Source of the DNA: JAYEIA01 sp964472505
GTDB taxonomy: Bacteria; Bacteroidota; Bacteroidia; Bacteroidales; JAADGE01
Length of the DNA: 17,741 bases
Reading direction: 5' to 3'
Assembly: GCA_964472505.1 (NCBI GenBank)
Contig: CAYYQW010000076.1
Location: 1 to 17,741, forward strand
Shown here: positions 1-6,913 of the stretch, piece after piece
How the letters are laid out: the number at the start of each line of letters is the position of its first letter
Numbering within the stretch: the stretch's first letter is position 1
The notes under the pieces: generated by a model
What the model was told of the DNA's origin: nothing
Databases searched by the model: none
The model's input: the letters and a program-made list of their open reading frames with translations, nothing else
Program-made: the position numbers and the translations under genes

Positions 1-14
1 TATTAGCTTCATTA

Positions 15-28
15 CAGTTTGCAAACTG
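15..28. repeat. Perfect 14-bp palindrome
   Basis: CAGTTTGCAAACTG equals its own reverse complement. It lies directly upstream of a possible minus-strand start codon at 12-10, which is where an operator would sit. A chance occurrence in AT-rich DNA is possible, and no regulator is implied by this window. Confidence 0.4.
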
Positions 29-191
29 CAACTTTGGCAAAGTTTAACGAACCATCGTAATACTCACTAATTATTAATAAACCTACAGTTCGGAAAAATT
101 GCTGACGGTAAGACTCTTGTGTAAAAAAACGAATAAACCCGGTAAATCCATAACAGCTTTAAAGAAAAAGCTCACCTGCAAATAGTTTTTT

Positions 192-222
192 TTTGTAATA
201 AAAAAATAAAATAGTATTTTTG
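192..222 (+). promoter_or_regulatory. Candidate Bacteroidota promoter
   Basis: TTTG (192-195) is followed after 19 bases by TATTTTTG (215-222), a full match to the TAnnTTTG -7 box of Bacteroidota primary sigma factors. Transcription would start near 229 and run towards the receiver gene at 449 through a leader of about 220 bases. The surrounding DNA is poor in G and C, which raises the chance of a random match. Confidence 0.45.
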
Positions 223-278
223 TAATATAAGACTAAATGCAACTATTTTTTGAGATTTATACGCAAGCTACAGAGTTG

Positions 279-309
279 CAAAAATATAACAACATTCTAT
301 TGCGGACAA
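279..309 (-). promoter_or_regulatory. Candidate Bacteroidota promoter pointing left
   Basis: Read on the minus strand, TTG (309-307) is followed after 20 bases by TATTTTTG (286-279). It would start transcripts near 273 that run off the left edge, consistent with a minus-strand gene beyond the window. It faces the plus-strand site at 192-222, so the two transcripts would overlap by roughly 40 bases if both are real. Confidence 0.45.
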
Positions 310-448
310 TGACCGTTTTTAAACCGATAATCGCCAATTAAGTAAGTACACAGAAACGGTTGCGTCTCCGCCCCTATCAAAGGGGTGTGTGGTGCATTTT
401 TTTTTATTTGTGTACGGGTTTTTGGCGATACCTCGGATTAAATAAAAA

Positions 449-1060
449 ATGAGCAGAAGCACACCCTCTTTTTTTAAAATATACAGTATGCCAAATCGCC
501 AAAAAAAAATCAAAGAACATTTAAGTAAAAAGCTCAACATAAACCATCGAGCGAAAAAAAGTTCAAGTTCCGGAAGAAATAAGACTTCGGCGGAGCCTGA
601 AAAGGATTTTAACGATTTGGATACCGACGGAATCAATCGACTTCCGAAATTCAAGGTATCAACGAAAGCCGGTAATGTTTCGTACGAAAACACTAAAACC
701 ATTTTAATTGCTGAAGATGAACCCGTTAACTATTTATATTTAGAAGCAGCTCTCTTCTCTTTTCAAAACGAACTTAAAACAAAATTTTATATACTGCATG
801 CCGAAGATGGCGAAGATGCAGTAGAAATTGCTAAGAACAGCAAGGCAATTGACTTGATACTAATGGATATTCGAATGCCAAAAATGAACGGAAATGACTC
901 AGCTGAAATTATAAAGAAATACAACAGCAAAACCCCTATTATTGCTCAAACAGCTTTCAAAGACGAAATCTTTAATGAGGAACTTTTTATCCGGACACTC
1001 AGAAAACCCATTGATTTAAATGATCTGCGCAGCATTGTCAAACAATTTCTTGGTCATTAG
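449..1060 (+). CDS. Stand-alone response-regulator receiver protein
   Basis: This is a 203-residue protein with one CheY-like receiver domain at about residues 83-200. The phosphorylation site is complete: acidic residues E89, D90 and E91, phospho-acceptor D140 in LMDIRMP, T168 and K186 in RKP. No DNA-binding or enzymatic output domain follows. The first 80 residues are rich in Lys and Ser and look disordered. The wording of the receiver (ILIAEDEPVNYLYLE) resembles the C-terminal receivers of Bacteroidota hybrid histidine kinases, so it may be a phosphorelay partner, or a receiver split off from such a kinase; no kinase lies in this window. The start at 449 follows an A-rich stretch; an in-frame ATG at 488 would remove 13 residues and is a real alternative. 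The family call is secure; the role is unknown. Confidence 0.85.
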   Translation: MSRSTPSFFKIYSMPNRQKKIKEHLSKKLNINHRAKKSSSSGRNKTSAEPEKDFNDLDTDGINRLPKFKVSTKAGNVSYENTKTILIAEDEPVNYLYLEAALFSFQNELKTKFYILHAEDGEDAVEIAKNSKAIDLILMDIRMPKMNGNDSAEIIKKYNSKTPIIAQTAFKDEIFNEELFIRTLRKPIDLNDLRSIVKQFLGH

Positions 1061-1074
1061 CGAATAATTAACAC

Positions 1075-1104
1075 TTGCAAATCCCTTAAACATTTGTATT
1101 TTTG
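1075..1104 (+). promoter_or_regulatory. Promoter of the Nudix gene
   Basis: TTG (1075-1077), a 19-base spacer and TATTTTTG (1097-1104) fit the Bacteroidota promoter pattern exactly. The predicted transcript starts near 1111. This decides the gene start downstream: the in-frame TTG at 1102 lies inside the -7 box and cannot be the initiation codon of this transcript. Confidence 0.65.
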
Positions 1105-1134
1105 AAGTACAAACCCATGTTTAACTGTTTTTTT

Positions 1135-1578
1135 ATGGCTGAAAAAGGAAATTATTGTTACGACTATCCGCGCCCGGCAGTGGCATCAGATATAATTGTA
1201 TTGACAAAACAAAAAGGTAAACTCAAACTTTTGCTCATTGAGCGAAAAAACGAACCGTTTGCCGAAATGTTTGCCTTCCCCGGTGGTTTTATCGATCCGG
1301 ATGAAACTGCTTTAGAAGCTGCCCGGCGAGAACTGGAAGAAGAAACATCCGTTAAAAGCACAAGCCTTAAACAATTTAAAACCTACAGTGAGCCGAAACG
1401 CGACCCGCGCGGCAGAATAATGTCTGTAGTACATTGGGGCTTTATTCCAAACTTATGTGAATTTAAGGCCGGAGATGATGCAGCTTCGGCAAAACTTTTC
1501 GACATCAACAATCTTCCGGCTTTAGCCTTTGACCACCAAGAAATTCTAAAGGATTTTTTATCGGCAAGACTTATATAA
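1135..1578 (+). CDS. Nudix hydrolase, ADP-ribose pyrophosphatase-like
   Basis: This 147-residue protein should hydrolyse a nucleoside diphosphate linked to another group; the exact substrate cannot be read from sequence. The Nudix box spans residues 51-73 (G51, E57, R65-E66, E69-E70) and binds the catalytic metal. Its usual glycine near the end is replaced by Ser72. The opening YDYPRPAV and the segment YSEPKRDPRGR after the box are typical of ADP-ribose pyrophosphatase-like and NrtR-like Nudix proteins. There is no C-terminal winged helix, so it is likely an enzyme and not an NrtR repressor. I chose ATG 1135 because it sits about 24 bases after the predicted transcript start; ATG 1117 is possible but leaves almost no leader. 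It has its own promoter and converges on the oxidoreductase operon. Confidence 0.85.
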   Translation: MAEKGNYCYDYPRPAVASDIIVLTKQKGKLKLLLIERKNEPFAEMFAFPGGFIDPDETALEAARRELEEETSVKSTSLKQFKTYSEPKRDPRGRIMSVVHWGFIPNLCEFKAGDDAASAKLFDINNLPALAFDHQEILKDFLSARLI

Positions 1579-1607
1579 AAAATCCCTGCCGGTTGCGACA
1601 GGGATTT
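1574..1607 (-). terminator. Terminator between convergent genes
   Basis: A 9-bp stem (1580-1588 with 1599-1607, AAATCCCTG/CAGGGATTT) encloses a 10-base loop. On the minus strand it is followed by a run of T, making a good rho-independent terminator for the korAB operon. On the plus strand the stem is not followed by a proper T-tract, so termination of the Nudix transcript would be weaker. Confidence 0.75.
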
Positions 1608-1660
1608 ACTGATTCATACCGTCGTGCAATTATTACAAGACGATTATTTGTACAAAAAAG

Positions 1661-2686
1661 CTACGATACCGTCCATGTTTTTCCGCTGTTTAGCAGATCA
1701 TCCATATTCTTGATTTTAGCCGTTTTTTGTACGGTTTTAATCTGATCTTCCAGAAGTTGCTCATAGGTAGATGCTTCTACCGCCCGGATTACGCCCATTG
1801 CTACAGGCAAATCAGGCAGCCCCATGCGAACAAGCATTAAATGCAAAGCCGGGTTTTTCATTTTGGCATCGTGAACCAAAATATCCGCTTCCGTATAACC
1901 GTCCTTTCCAAGCTCAACGGCTTTCAACTGCCAGCCGTCAAGCACAATGCCTTTCTCATTATCTTTACCATACAGCATAGGTTTTCCGTGCTCCAACCAT
2001 AACTGGTTATCGTCGCGAACATCTTTGGCTGTTACGGCAGAATGTGCACCGTCGTTATAAATAACGCAGTTTTGAAGCACTTCAACCACCGAAGTTCCTT
2101 TATGCTTATCGGCTTCAACCAAAATTTCGGTTAACTCTTTCACTTTCACATCAGCGCCTCTGGCAAAGAAAGTACCTTGCGCACCAATGGTCAATTCCCC
2201 GGGGTTAAACGGTGGTTCAATGGTTCCGAAAGGCGATGTTTTGGTTACCTGTCCAAGCTGTGAAGTTGGAGAATACTGGCCTTTAGTCAATCCGTATATT
2301 TCATTATTGAATAGTATGAGATTTAGGTCAATATTTCTTCGTATCTCATGAATAAAATGATTTCCCCCGATAGCCATTCCGTCACCGTCGCCGGTAATCT
2401 GCCAAACGCTCAATTCGGGATTGGCCGTTTTAACACCCGATGCCAAAACACCGGCACGTCCGTGAATTCCGTGAAATCCATAAGTATTCATATAGTACGG
2501 AAATCGCGAAGAACAACCAATACCCGAAACCACTGCATAATTCTCTCTTTTGTGGGGCAGTTGTGCCATTGCTTTCTGAACGGACATTAAAATACCCGTA
2601 TCACCACAGCCGGCACACCATCTGATTTCCTGATCGCTCTTGAAATCTTTGAATGATAATTTATTATCTGTTTTTTTATCTGACAT
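1661..2686 (-). CDS. korB: 2-oxoacid:ferredoxin oxidoreductase, beta subunit
   Basis: This 341-residue protein is the thiamine-diphosphate (TPP) and iron-sulfur subunit of a cytosolic enzyme that converts a 2-oxoacid and CoA to acyl-CoA, CO2 and reduced ferredoxin. The TPP/Mg signature is GDGDGMAIGG (99-108) with N128 in NNEIYGLTKGQ. Cysteines C24 and C27 (WCAGCGD), C58 (GIGCS) and C207 can bind the single 4Fe-4S cluster usual in this subunit type. Length is normal for the KorB group. It follows the alpha subunit by 11 bases and is the last gene of the operon, just before the terminator at 1574-1607. The best match is to the 2-oxoglutarate type, but pyruvate- or branched-chain-oxoacid-specific relatives look alike, and nearby Ptb/Buk genes would also suit a branched-chain substrate. 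No ferredoxin-like delta subunit is encoded beside it. Confidence 0.9.
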   Translation of the reverse strand: MSDKKTDNKLSFKDFKSDQEIRWCAGCGDTGILMSVQKAMAQLPHKRENYAVVSGIGCSSRFPYYMNTYGFHGIHGRAGVLASGVKTANPELSVWQITGDGDGMAIGGNHFIHEIRRNIDLNLILFNNEIYGLTKGQYSPTSQLGQVTKTSPFGTIEPPFNPGELTIGAQGTFFARGADVKVKELTEILVEADKHKGTSVVEVLQNCVIYNDGAHSAVTAKDVRDDNQLWLEHGKPMLYGKDNEKGIVLDGWQLKAVELGKDGYTEADILVHDAKMKNPALHLMLVRMGLPDLPVAMGVIRAVEASTYEQLLEDQIKTVQKTAKIKNMDDLLNSGKTWTVS

Positions 2687-2697
2687 AATTTACTGTT

Positions 2698-4521
2698 TTA
2701 TAAGTTGTTTCTGACTTCATTTTTAATTTCCAATACCGTAAATGGCAGTCCCTGAATTTTATTATATTTCTTATAAGTATTTTCAGGATGCTTCATGGTA
2801 AGATAATCGGCAAATTGTCCTCGGTTGATTTCAAAAACAATAATGGTTTTAAACTTTTTGAGCAATTCACCGGTATTTTTCGGTAAAGGATTAATGTATC
2901 TAAAGTGCAAATGCGCAGCTTTAATTCCTTCCTCGGCGAGTTCTCTTACTGCCGTAGCGAGGTGGCCGTATGTACTGCCCCATCCCACCAATAATATATC
3001 GGAATCCGGATAGCCTTCAACTTGTAATTCAGGATATACATCAACCAATTTTTCTACTTTGCGTGCACGCGTTTCAACCATTTTTTGGTGGTTAATCGGA
3101 ATATAGCTTACATTTCCGGTTTCGGCATCTTTCTCTAAGCCGCCTATTCGGTGCTCCATTCCGGGCATACCGGGAGCTGCCCATTTTCTCACATAAGTTT
3201 CCGGGTCGCGCACATAAGGCAGATATTCTTTTTCATCTTTACCGGCAAATTGTGTTTTTATTTCAGCCATTTCCTTCATAGCCGGAATCTTCATCGGCTC
3301 TGAACCGTTAGCTAAAAAACCATCGGTCAGCAGAATTACCGGAGTCATGTGCTCCAAAGCTATTTTGGATGCTTCATAAGCAAAATGGAAACAATGCGAA
3401 GGACTGTCAGCGGCAATTACCGGTACGGGGCTCTCGCCGTTTCGTCCGTATAAAGCTTGAAATAAGTCAGCTTGCTCGGTTTTGGTGGGCAAACCGGTAG
3501 AGGGTCCGCCACGCTGGACATTAACAATTACCAGAGGCAACTCGGTAATAACAGCTAAGCCGATAGCTTCGGATTTCAAAGCCAATCCGGGGCCGGATGT
3601 AGAGGTAGCTGCCAATTGTCCGGCAAAACTGGCACCAATGGCTGTAACAATTCCGCCAATCTCATCTTCGGCCTGAAAGGCTTTAGCTCCCAGATCATGA
3701 CGTTCTTCAATATACTGCAATATTTCCGAAGCCGGTGTAATTGGATAAGAACCTAAGAAAAAGTGTAATTCGGCTTTTTCGGCTGCGGCAAGAAGTCCCC
3801 ATGCCGTTGCTTGGTTTCCGCTAATGTTTCGGTAAGTGCCTTTTTCAATTTTCGCGTGATGCACCCGGTACGAAGGCATCAAATGTACCGTAACGGCAAA
3901 ATTGAAGCCGGCTCTCAATACGGTGGTATTTGCTTCCGCCACTTCGGGTTTCTTTTTAAATTTCTCGTTAAAAAACTCTTCGGTATGTTTCAGTTCTCTG
4001 TCAAAAATTCGATATACAATACCCAGAGCAAACATATTTTTGCTTCTTGCTTTATCTTTTGCAGAAAGATCGGAATCTTTTAAAGCTTCTTTCGTTAGCG
4101 AGGTTATGGGAGCTCCAATCACGTTAAAGTCGTTCACGTCATGTTCCATGCTTTCAGCATCCCAATCGGCTTTTTTGAAGTTTTTATCCGTAAAAGAATC
4201 TTCATCTATAATTATTGTACCGCCCGCTTTAATCATTTTCAAATTTGTTTTTAGAGCAGCCGGATTCATGGCTACCAAAACATCATAAAAATCTCCGGGA
4301 GTGTGTACCACTTTACCAAAATGCAGCTGAAAACCCGAAACTCCCCCGACGGTACCCTGAGGGGCTCTAATTTCAGCCGGATAATCCGGAAATGTAGCTA
4401 AGTCATCGCCTTGCAAGGCGGTTGTGTTTGAAAATTGCGTTCCCGTAAGTTGCATTCCGTCGCCGGAGTCGCCGGCAAACTTAACAACTACCTGGTCTGC
4501 TTCAATTATTTTTTTGTTCAT
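2698..4521 (-). CDS. korA: 2-oxoacid:ferredoxin oxidoreductase, fused gamma-alpha subunit
   Basis: This 607-residue protein joins two subunits. Residues 1 to about 200 are the gamma domain (VVVKFAGDSGDGM at 11-23, with TFPDYPAEIRAP at 43-54), which handles CoA. From about 235 the alpha domain follows, with the pyrimidine-binding segment YPITPASEIL (259-268), E286 in AEDEIGG, and STSGPGLALKSE (307-318). The last 100 residues form the transketolase C-terminal-like domain (near GWGSTYGHLATAV). Together with the beta subunit it makes the two-gene form of the enzyme common in Bacteroidota. ATG at 4521 lies about 45 bases after the predicted transcript start. It is transcribed away from the pta operon from a shared promoter region, so the two may be co-regulated. 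The 2-oxoglutarate preference is inferred from overall similarity. Confidence 0.9.
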   Translation of the reverse strand: MNKKIIEADQVVVKFAGDSGDGMQLTGTQFSNTTALQGDDLATFPDYPAEIRAPQGTVGGVSGFQLHFGKVVHTPGDFYDVLVAMNPAALKTNLKMIKAGGTIIIDEDSFTDKNFKKADWDAESMEHDVNDFNVIGAPITSLTKEALKDSDLSAKDKARSKNMFALGIVYRIFDRELKHTEEFFNEKFKKKPEVAEANTTVLRAGFNFAVTVHLMPSYRVHHAKIEKGTYRNISGNQATAWGLLAAAEKAELHFFLGSYPITPASEILQYIEERHDLGAKAFQAEDEIGGIVTAIGASFAGQLAATSTSGPGLALKSEAIGLAVITELPLVIVNVQRGGPSTGLPTKTEQADLFQALYGRNGESPVPVIAADSPSHCFHFAYEASKIALEHMTPVILLTDGFLANGSEPMKIPAMKEMAEIKTQFAGKDEKEYLPYVRDPETYVRKWAAPGMPGMEHRIGGLEKDAETGNVSYIPINHQKMVETRARKVEKLVDVYPELQVEGYPDSDILLVGWGSTYGHLATAVRELAEEGIKAAHLHFRYINPLPKNTGELLKKFKTIIVFEINRGQFADYLTMKHPENTYKKYNKIQGLPFTVLEIKNEVRNNL

Positions 4522-4573
4522 AATAATGCATTAAAAAACGTTGTAAAATTTGTTTATTATTTGTATTACAAGG

Positions 4574-4606
4574 CAAATGTAGAAATTCCCGATAAAATAT
4601 ATCCAA
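4574..4606 (-). promoter_or_regulatory. Promoter of the korAB operon
   Basis: On the minus strand TTG (4606-4604) is followed after 22 bases by TACATTTG (4581-4574), a full TAnnTTTG match. The spacer is at the long end of the usual range. Transcription would start near 4567, giving a leader of about 45 bases before the korA ATG. Confidence 0.6.
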
Positions 4607-4682
4607 TAGTTTAAATATTTTTTCAATTTTTAAAACATTTAATCAAACAACAAATAATTTTCCTGCCTTATCTTTTTCTTAA

Positions 4683-4690
4683 TATATTTG
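4683..4690 (+). promoter_or_regulatory. Candidate -7 box of the pta operon
   Basis: TATATTTG is a full match to TAnnTTTG. The -33 region is poor: around 4658-4664 there is a T-rich stretch but no TTG. It is the best plus-strand candidate between the two divergent operons. Confidence 0.45.
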
Positions 4691-4859
4691 TATCGGACTT
4701 CTTTTTTTTATTACGAAAACCATAAATACAACAAGCGCTTAAGAGAAATATATATTCTTTGTTATGAAACATATAGCAAACATGAAATAAATCATACCTG
4801 CTTACATAAGAATCATAGCTTTTATATATATTTTTGGCCTCGAAAAAATAATAAAATCT

Positions 4860-5873
4860 ATGGAATTGTTAACGAATATAAAAAATAAAGCTAAAAAGCT
4901 CGGAAAAACCATTGTGCTTCCCGAAAGCCTTGAACAACGTACATTAATGGCTGCCAATGAAATACTTAAAGAAAATATTGCATCCATTGTGTTGTTGGGA
5001 AAAAAGAATCAAATACTGGCAGAAGCCGAACGCTTAAATTTGGATTATATACAACAAGCCGTTTTTGTGGATCCGGCTGATAACCCAAATAAAGAAAAAT
5101 ATGCCGATATCATGGTTGAAATGCGCCATACTAAAGGTATGACCAAAGAAAATGCGCACAAGCTTTTAGAAAACCCATTATATTTGGCAACCCTTATGGT
5201 AAAAGCAGGCGATGCCGACGGCGAAGTAGCCGGTGCCGAAAATGCTACCGGAGATGTACTGTTGCCGGCTTTTCATTATGTAAAAACAAAGCCCGGAATC
5301 AGTGTAGTATCCGGTGCTTTTATAATGATATTACCAAATAAAGACTTCGGCGATGACGGCATAATCTTCTTTGCCGACTGCGCCGTATTTCCCAATCCCA
5401 ATGCCAAGCAACTGGCCGAAATTGCCGTTGCTACCGGCCGTACGGCTCAAGCCATTGCAGAGCTGGAACCCAAAATTGCATTGCTAAGCTACTCTACCAA
5501 AGGAAGCGCACAAGGCGAACTGGTTGACAAAGTAGCGCTGGCCACAAACCACGCAAAAGCCATGGCTCCGGACTTACACATAGACGGTGAACTGCAAGCC
5601 GATACGGCACTTGTTGAATCCGTAAAAGAAAGGAAAGCACCCGACAGCCCGGTTGGCGGAAAAGCAAATGTATTGGTATTCCCCGATTTACAATCCGGAA
5701 ATATAGGCTACAAACTGGTTCAGCGCCTTGCCGGTGCACAAGCCATAGGCCCTGTGTTGCAAGGTATGGCCGCTCCCATAAATGACCTTTCAAGAGGCTG
5801 CTCGGTAAGCGATATTGTAAACTTAGTGGCAATTACAGCTACACAAGCTGCAGAAGATGATAATGTTAAATAA
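4860..5873 (+). CDS. pta: Phosphate acetyltransferase
   Basis: The enzyme interconverts acetyl-CoA plus phosphate and acetyl phosphate plus CoA, the first half of the acetate/ATP branch in the cytosol. The 337 residues cover one full PTA domain, as in the short single-domain form without the N-terminal regulatory part of the E. coli enzyme. Typical segments are ENATGDVLLPAF, DGELQADTALV, and FPDLQSGNIGYKLVQRL. The active-site group S311, R312, C314 and D318 in LSRGCSVSDIV matches the spacing of Ser309, Arg310, Cys312 and Asp316 of the Methanosarcina enzyme. It is the first gene of a tight four-gene operon that also carries ackA and ptb. A second, butyryl-type homologue lies three genes on, so the two likely split substrates. 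Confidence 0.92.
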   Translation: MELLTNIKNKAKKLGKTIVLPESLEQRTLMAANEILKENIASIVLLGKKNQILAEAERLNLDYIQQAVFVDPADNPNKEKYADIMVEMRHTKGMTKENAHKLLENPLYLATLMVKAGDADGEVAGAENATGDVLLPAFHYVKTKPGISVVSGAFIMILPNKDFGDDGIIFFADCAVFPNPNAKQLAEIAVATGRTAQAIAELEPKIALLSYSTKGSAQGELVDKVALATNHAKAMAPDLHIDGELQADTALVESVKERKAPDSPVGGKANVLVFPDLQSGNIGYKLVQRLAGAQAIGPVLQGMAAPINDLSRGCSVSDIVNLVAITATQAAEDDNVK

Positions 5874-5885
5874 AATATCTATAGA

Positions 5886-6899
5886 ATGTCAGAAACAATT
5901 ACAGAACGTATAGAAGATTTTGCCTTAAGTGCAAAAGAAAAGCCTAAAGCAGAATTTGCACATGTAGGTGTGGTAGGCTGCGGAAGCACCGGCCAAAGAA
6001 TCACCATAATGGTGGCTACTAAAGGCATTGATGTTTTTTTCTTAGAGCTAAGCCAAGAAAAAATTGACGAAGCTTATCGCGAAATTGAAGAGCAGCTCAA
6101 CGAAACCATCAGCCATTGGGGAATGACCGAAAACGAAAAAAAATTAACCCTCTCGCGCATACACGGTACGATGGATTACAAAGACCTGTCAAGTTGCGAT
6201 TTAATAATAGAATCCGTTCTGTCGCAACAGAAAAACAGAGGTTTAGCCACGAGAAAAGAAATTTTCAAAAATGCCGAAGCCGTTGTGAGCGAACATGCCA
6301 TAATCGCCACAAATGCAACGACAACGGTTGTTACCGAGTTGGCAGCAGAGCTTGAACATCCCGAGCGCTGCATCAGCCTGCATTTTTCCACAACTACTCC
6401 CGGAGCCGATGTGGTAGAAGTTGTCAGAGGACTTTATACTTCCAAAACAGTTTGTGATAACATCCGACGATTCACAACCCTAATCGGGAAAATACCCATA
6501 CCCGTAGAAGAATCACCGGGCCTAATTAGTGTCAGATTAGGTGTTGCTCTTATTGGTGAAGCATGTGACTTGCTTATGGAAGGCGTAGGCACAAAAGAAG
6601 ATATTGATTTTGTTATGAAACGAGGACTCGGACTGCCCATAGGCCCTTTTGAAATGGCCGATAAAATAGGACTAAACCGCGTAGAACGTTGGATGCATAA
6701 TCTACATAAAGAATTTGGCGACCAAAAATATGTACCCTCACCACTTATCAAAAAATTAGTTCGCGCCAAACGATACGGAAGAAAAACTTGTCACGGTTTT
6801 TATAAATACAATGAACACGGTCAAAAACTCAAAGATCAAACACAAGATGCTGATTGTGATAAAAGCGTGAGAGGAAATAACGAAACAAAGAACTTATAA
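5886..6899 (+). CDS. 3-hydroxyacyl-CoA dehydrogenase-like protein, altered active site
   Basis: This 337-residue protein follows pta by 12 bases. It has the two-domain fold of 3-hydroxybutyryl-CoA dehydrogenase: a Rossmann N-terminal half with GCGSTG (31-36) and acidic E54 at the second strand, and a helical C-terminal half ending in GRKTCHGFYKY. The catalytic His/Glu pair is kept (H166 in LHF, E178 in VEVV). Other active-site positions differ from classical enzymes: HFFNP reads HFSTT, the Ser of the NTSS motif is T145, and the conserved Asn of GFxxNR is V216. About 20 extra residues precede the fold and about 28 polar residues follow it. It may still oxidise or reduce a 3-hydroxyacyl-CoA in a butyrate or lysine-degradation route, or a related hydroxy-acyl substrate. 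The fold is certain; the substrate is open. Confidence 0.8.
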   Translation: MSETITERIEDFALSAKEKPKAEFAHVGVVGCGSTGQRITIMVATKGIDVFFLELSQEKIDEAYREIEEQLNETISHWGMTENEKKLTLSRIHGTMDYKDLSSCDLIIESVLSQQKNRGLATRKEIFKNAEAVVSEHAIIATNATTTVVTELAAELEHPERCISLHFSTTTPGADVVEVVRGLYTSKTVCDNIRRFTTLIGKIPIPVEESPGLISVRLGVALIGEACDLLMEGVGTKEDIDFVMKRGLGLPIGPFEMADKIGLNRVERWMHNLHKEFGDQKYVPSPLIKKLVRAKRYGRKTCHGFYKYNEHGQKLKDQTQDADCDKSVRGNNETKNL

Positions 6900-6913
6900 A
6901 AATATCAATACGA

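Larger units (their letters stand above)
1..448. other. Left-edge intergenic region, no supported gene
   Basis: This stretch is AT-rich and shows no convincing coding frame. It holds a perfect 14-base palindrome (15-28), two promoter-like sites that face each other (192-222 on +, 279-309 on -) and a small GC-rich island (about 340-395). On the minus strand an ATG at 12-10 could begin a gene that runs off the left edge, reading M-K-L-I, but four codons are too few to call it. A long minus-strand reading frame across 319-702 runs antisense into the receiver gene and resembles no family I know. Confidence 0.6.
4522..4859. other. Divergent promoter region, korAB versus pta operon
   Basis: This very AT-rich region separates two divergent operons and holds a promoter for each: 4574-4606 on minus and a -7 box at 4683-4690 on plus. 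The pta leader would be about 160 bases long and contains a small palindrome AAGCGCTT (4733-4740). I see no riboswitch structure and no clear operator. A short frame opening with TTG at 4688 overlaps the promoter and the pta start and is not credible as a gene. Confidence 0.6.

Noticed and set aside
319..702. A 127-codon minus-strand reading frame
   Set aside because: It runs antisense through the first part of the receiver gene, has no recognisable domain, and its tail falls in the non-coding GC-rich island. The plus-strand receiver clearly explains the overlap.
3902..4288. A 128-codon plus-strand reading frame inside the oxidoreductase gene
   Set aside because: It is antisense to the well-supported gamma-alpha subunit; its composition is that of a complementary-strand shadow.
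4688..4888. A 66-codon plus-strand frame upstream of pta
   Set aside because: It starts with a TTG that belongs to the -7 box, overlaps the pta start in another frame and resembles no protein.
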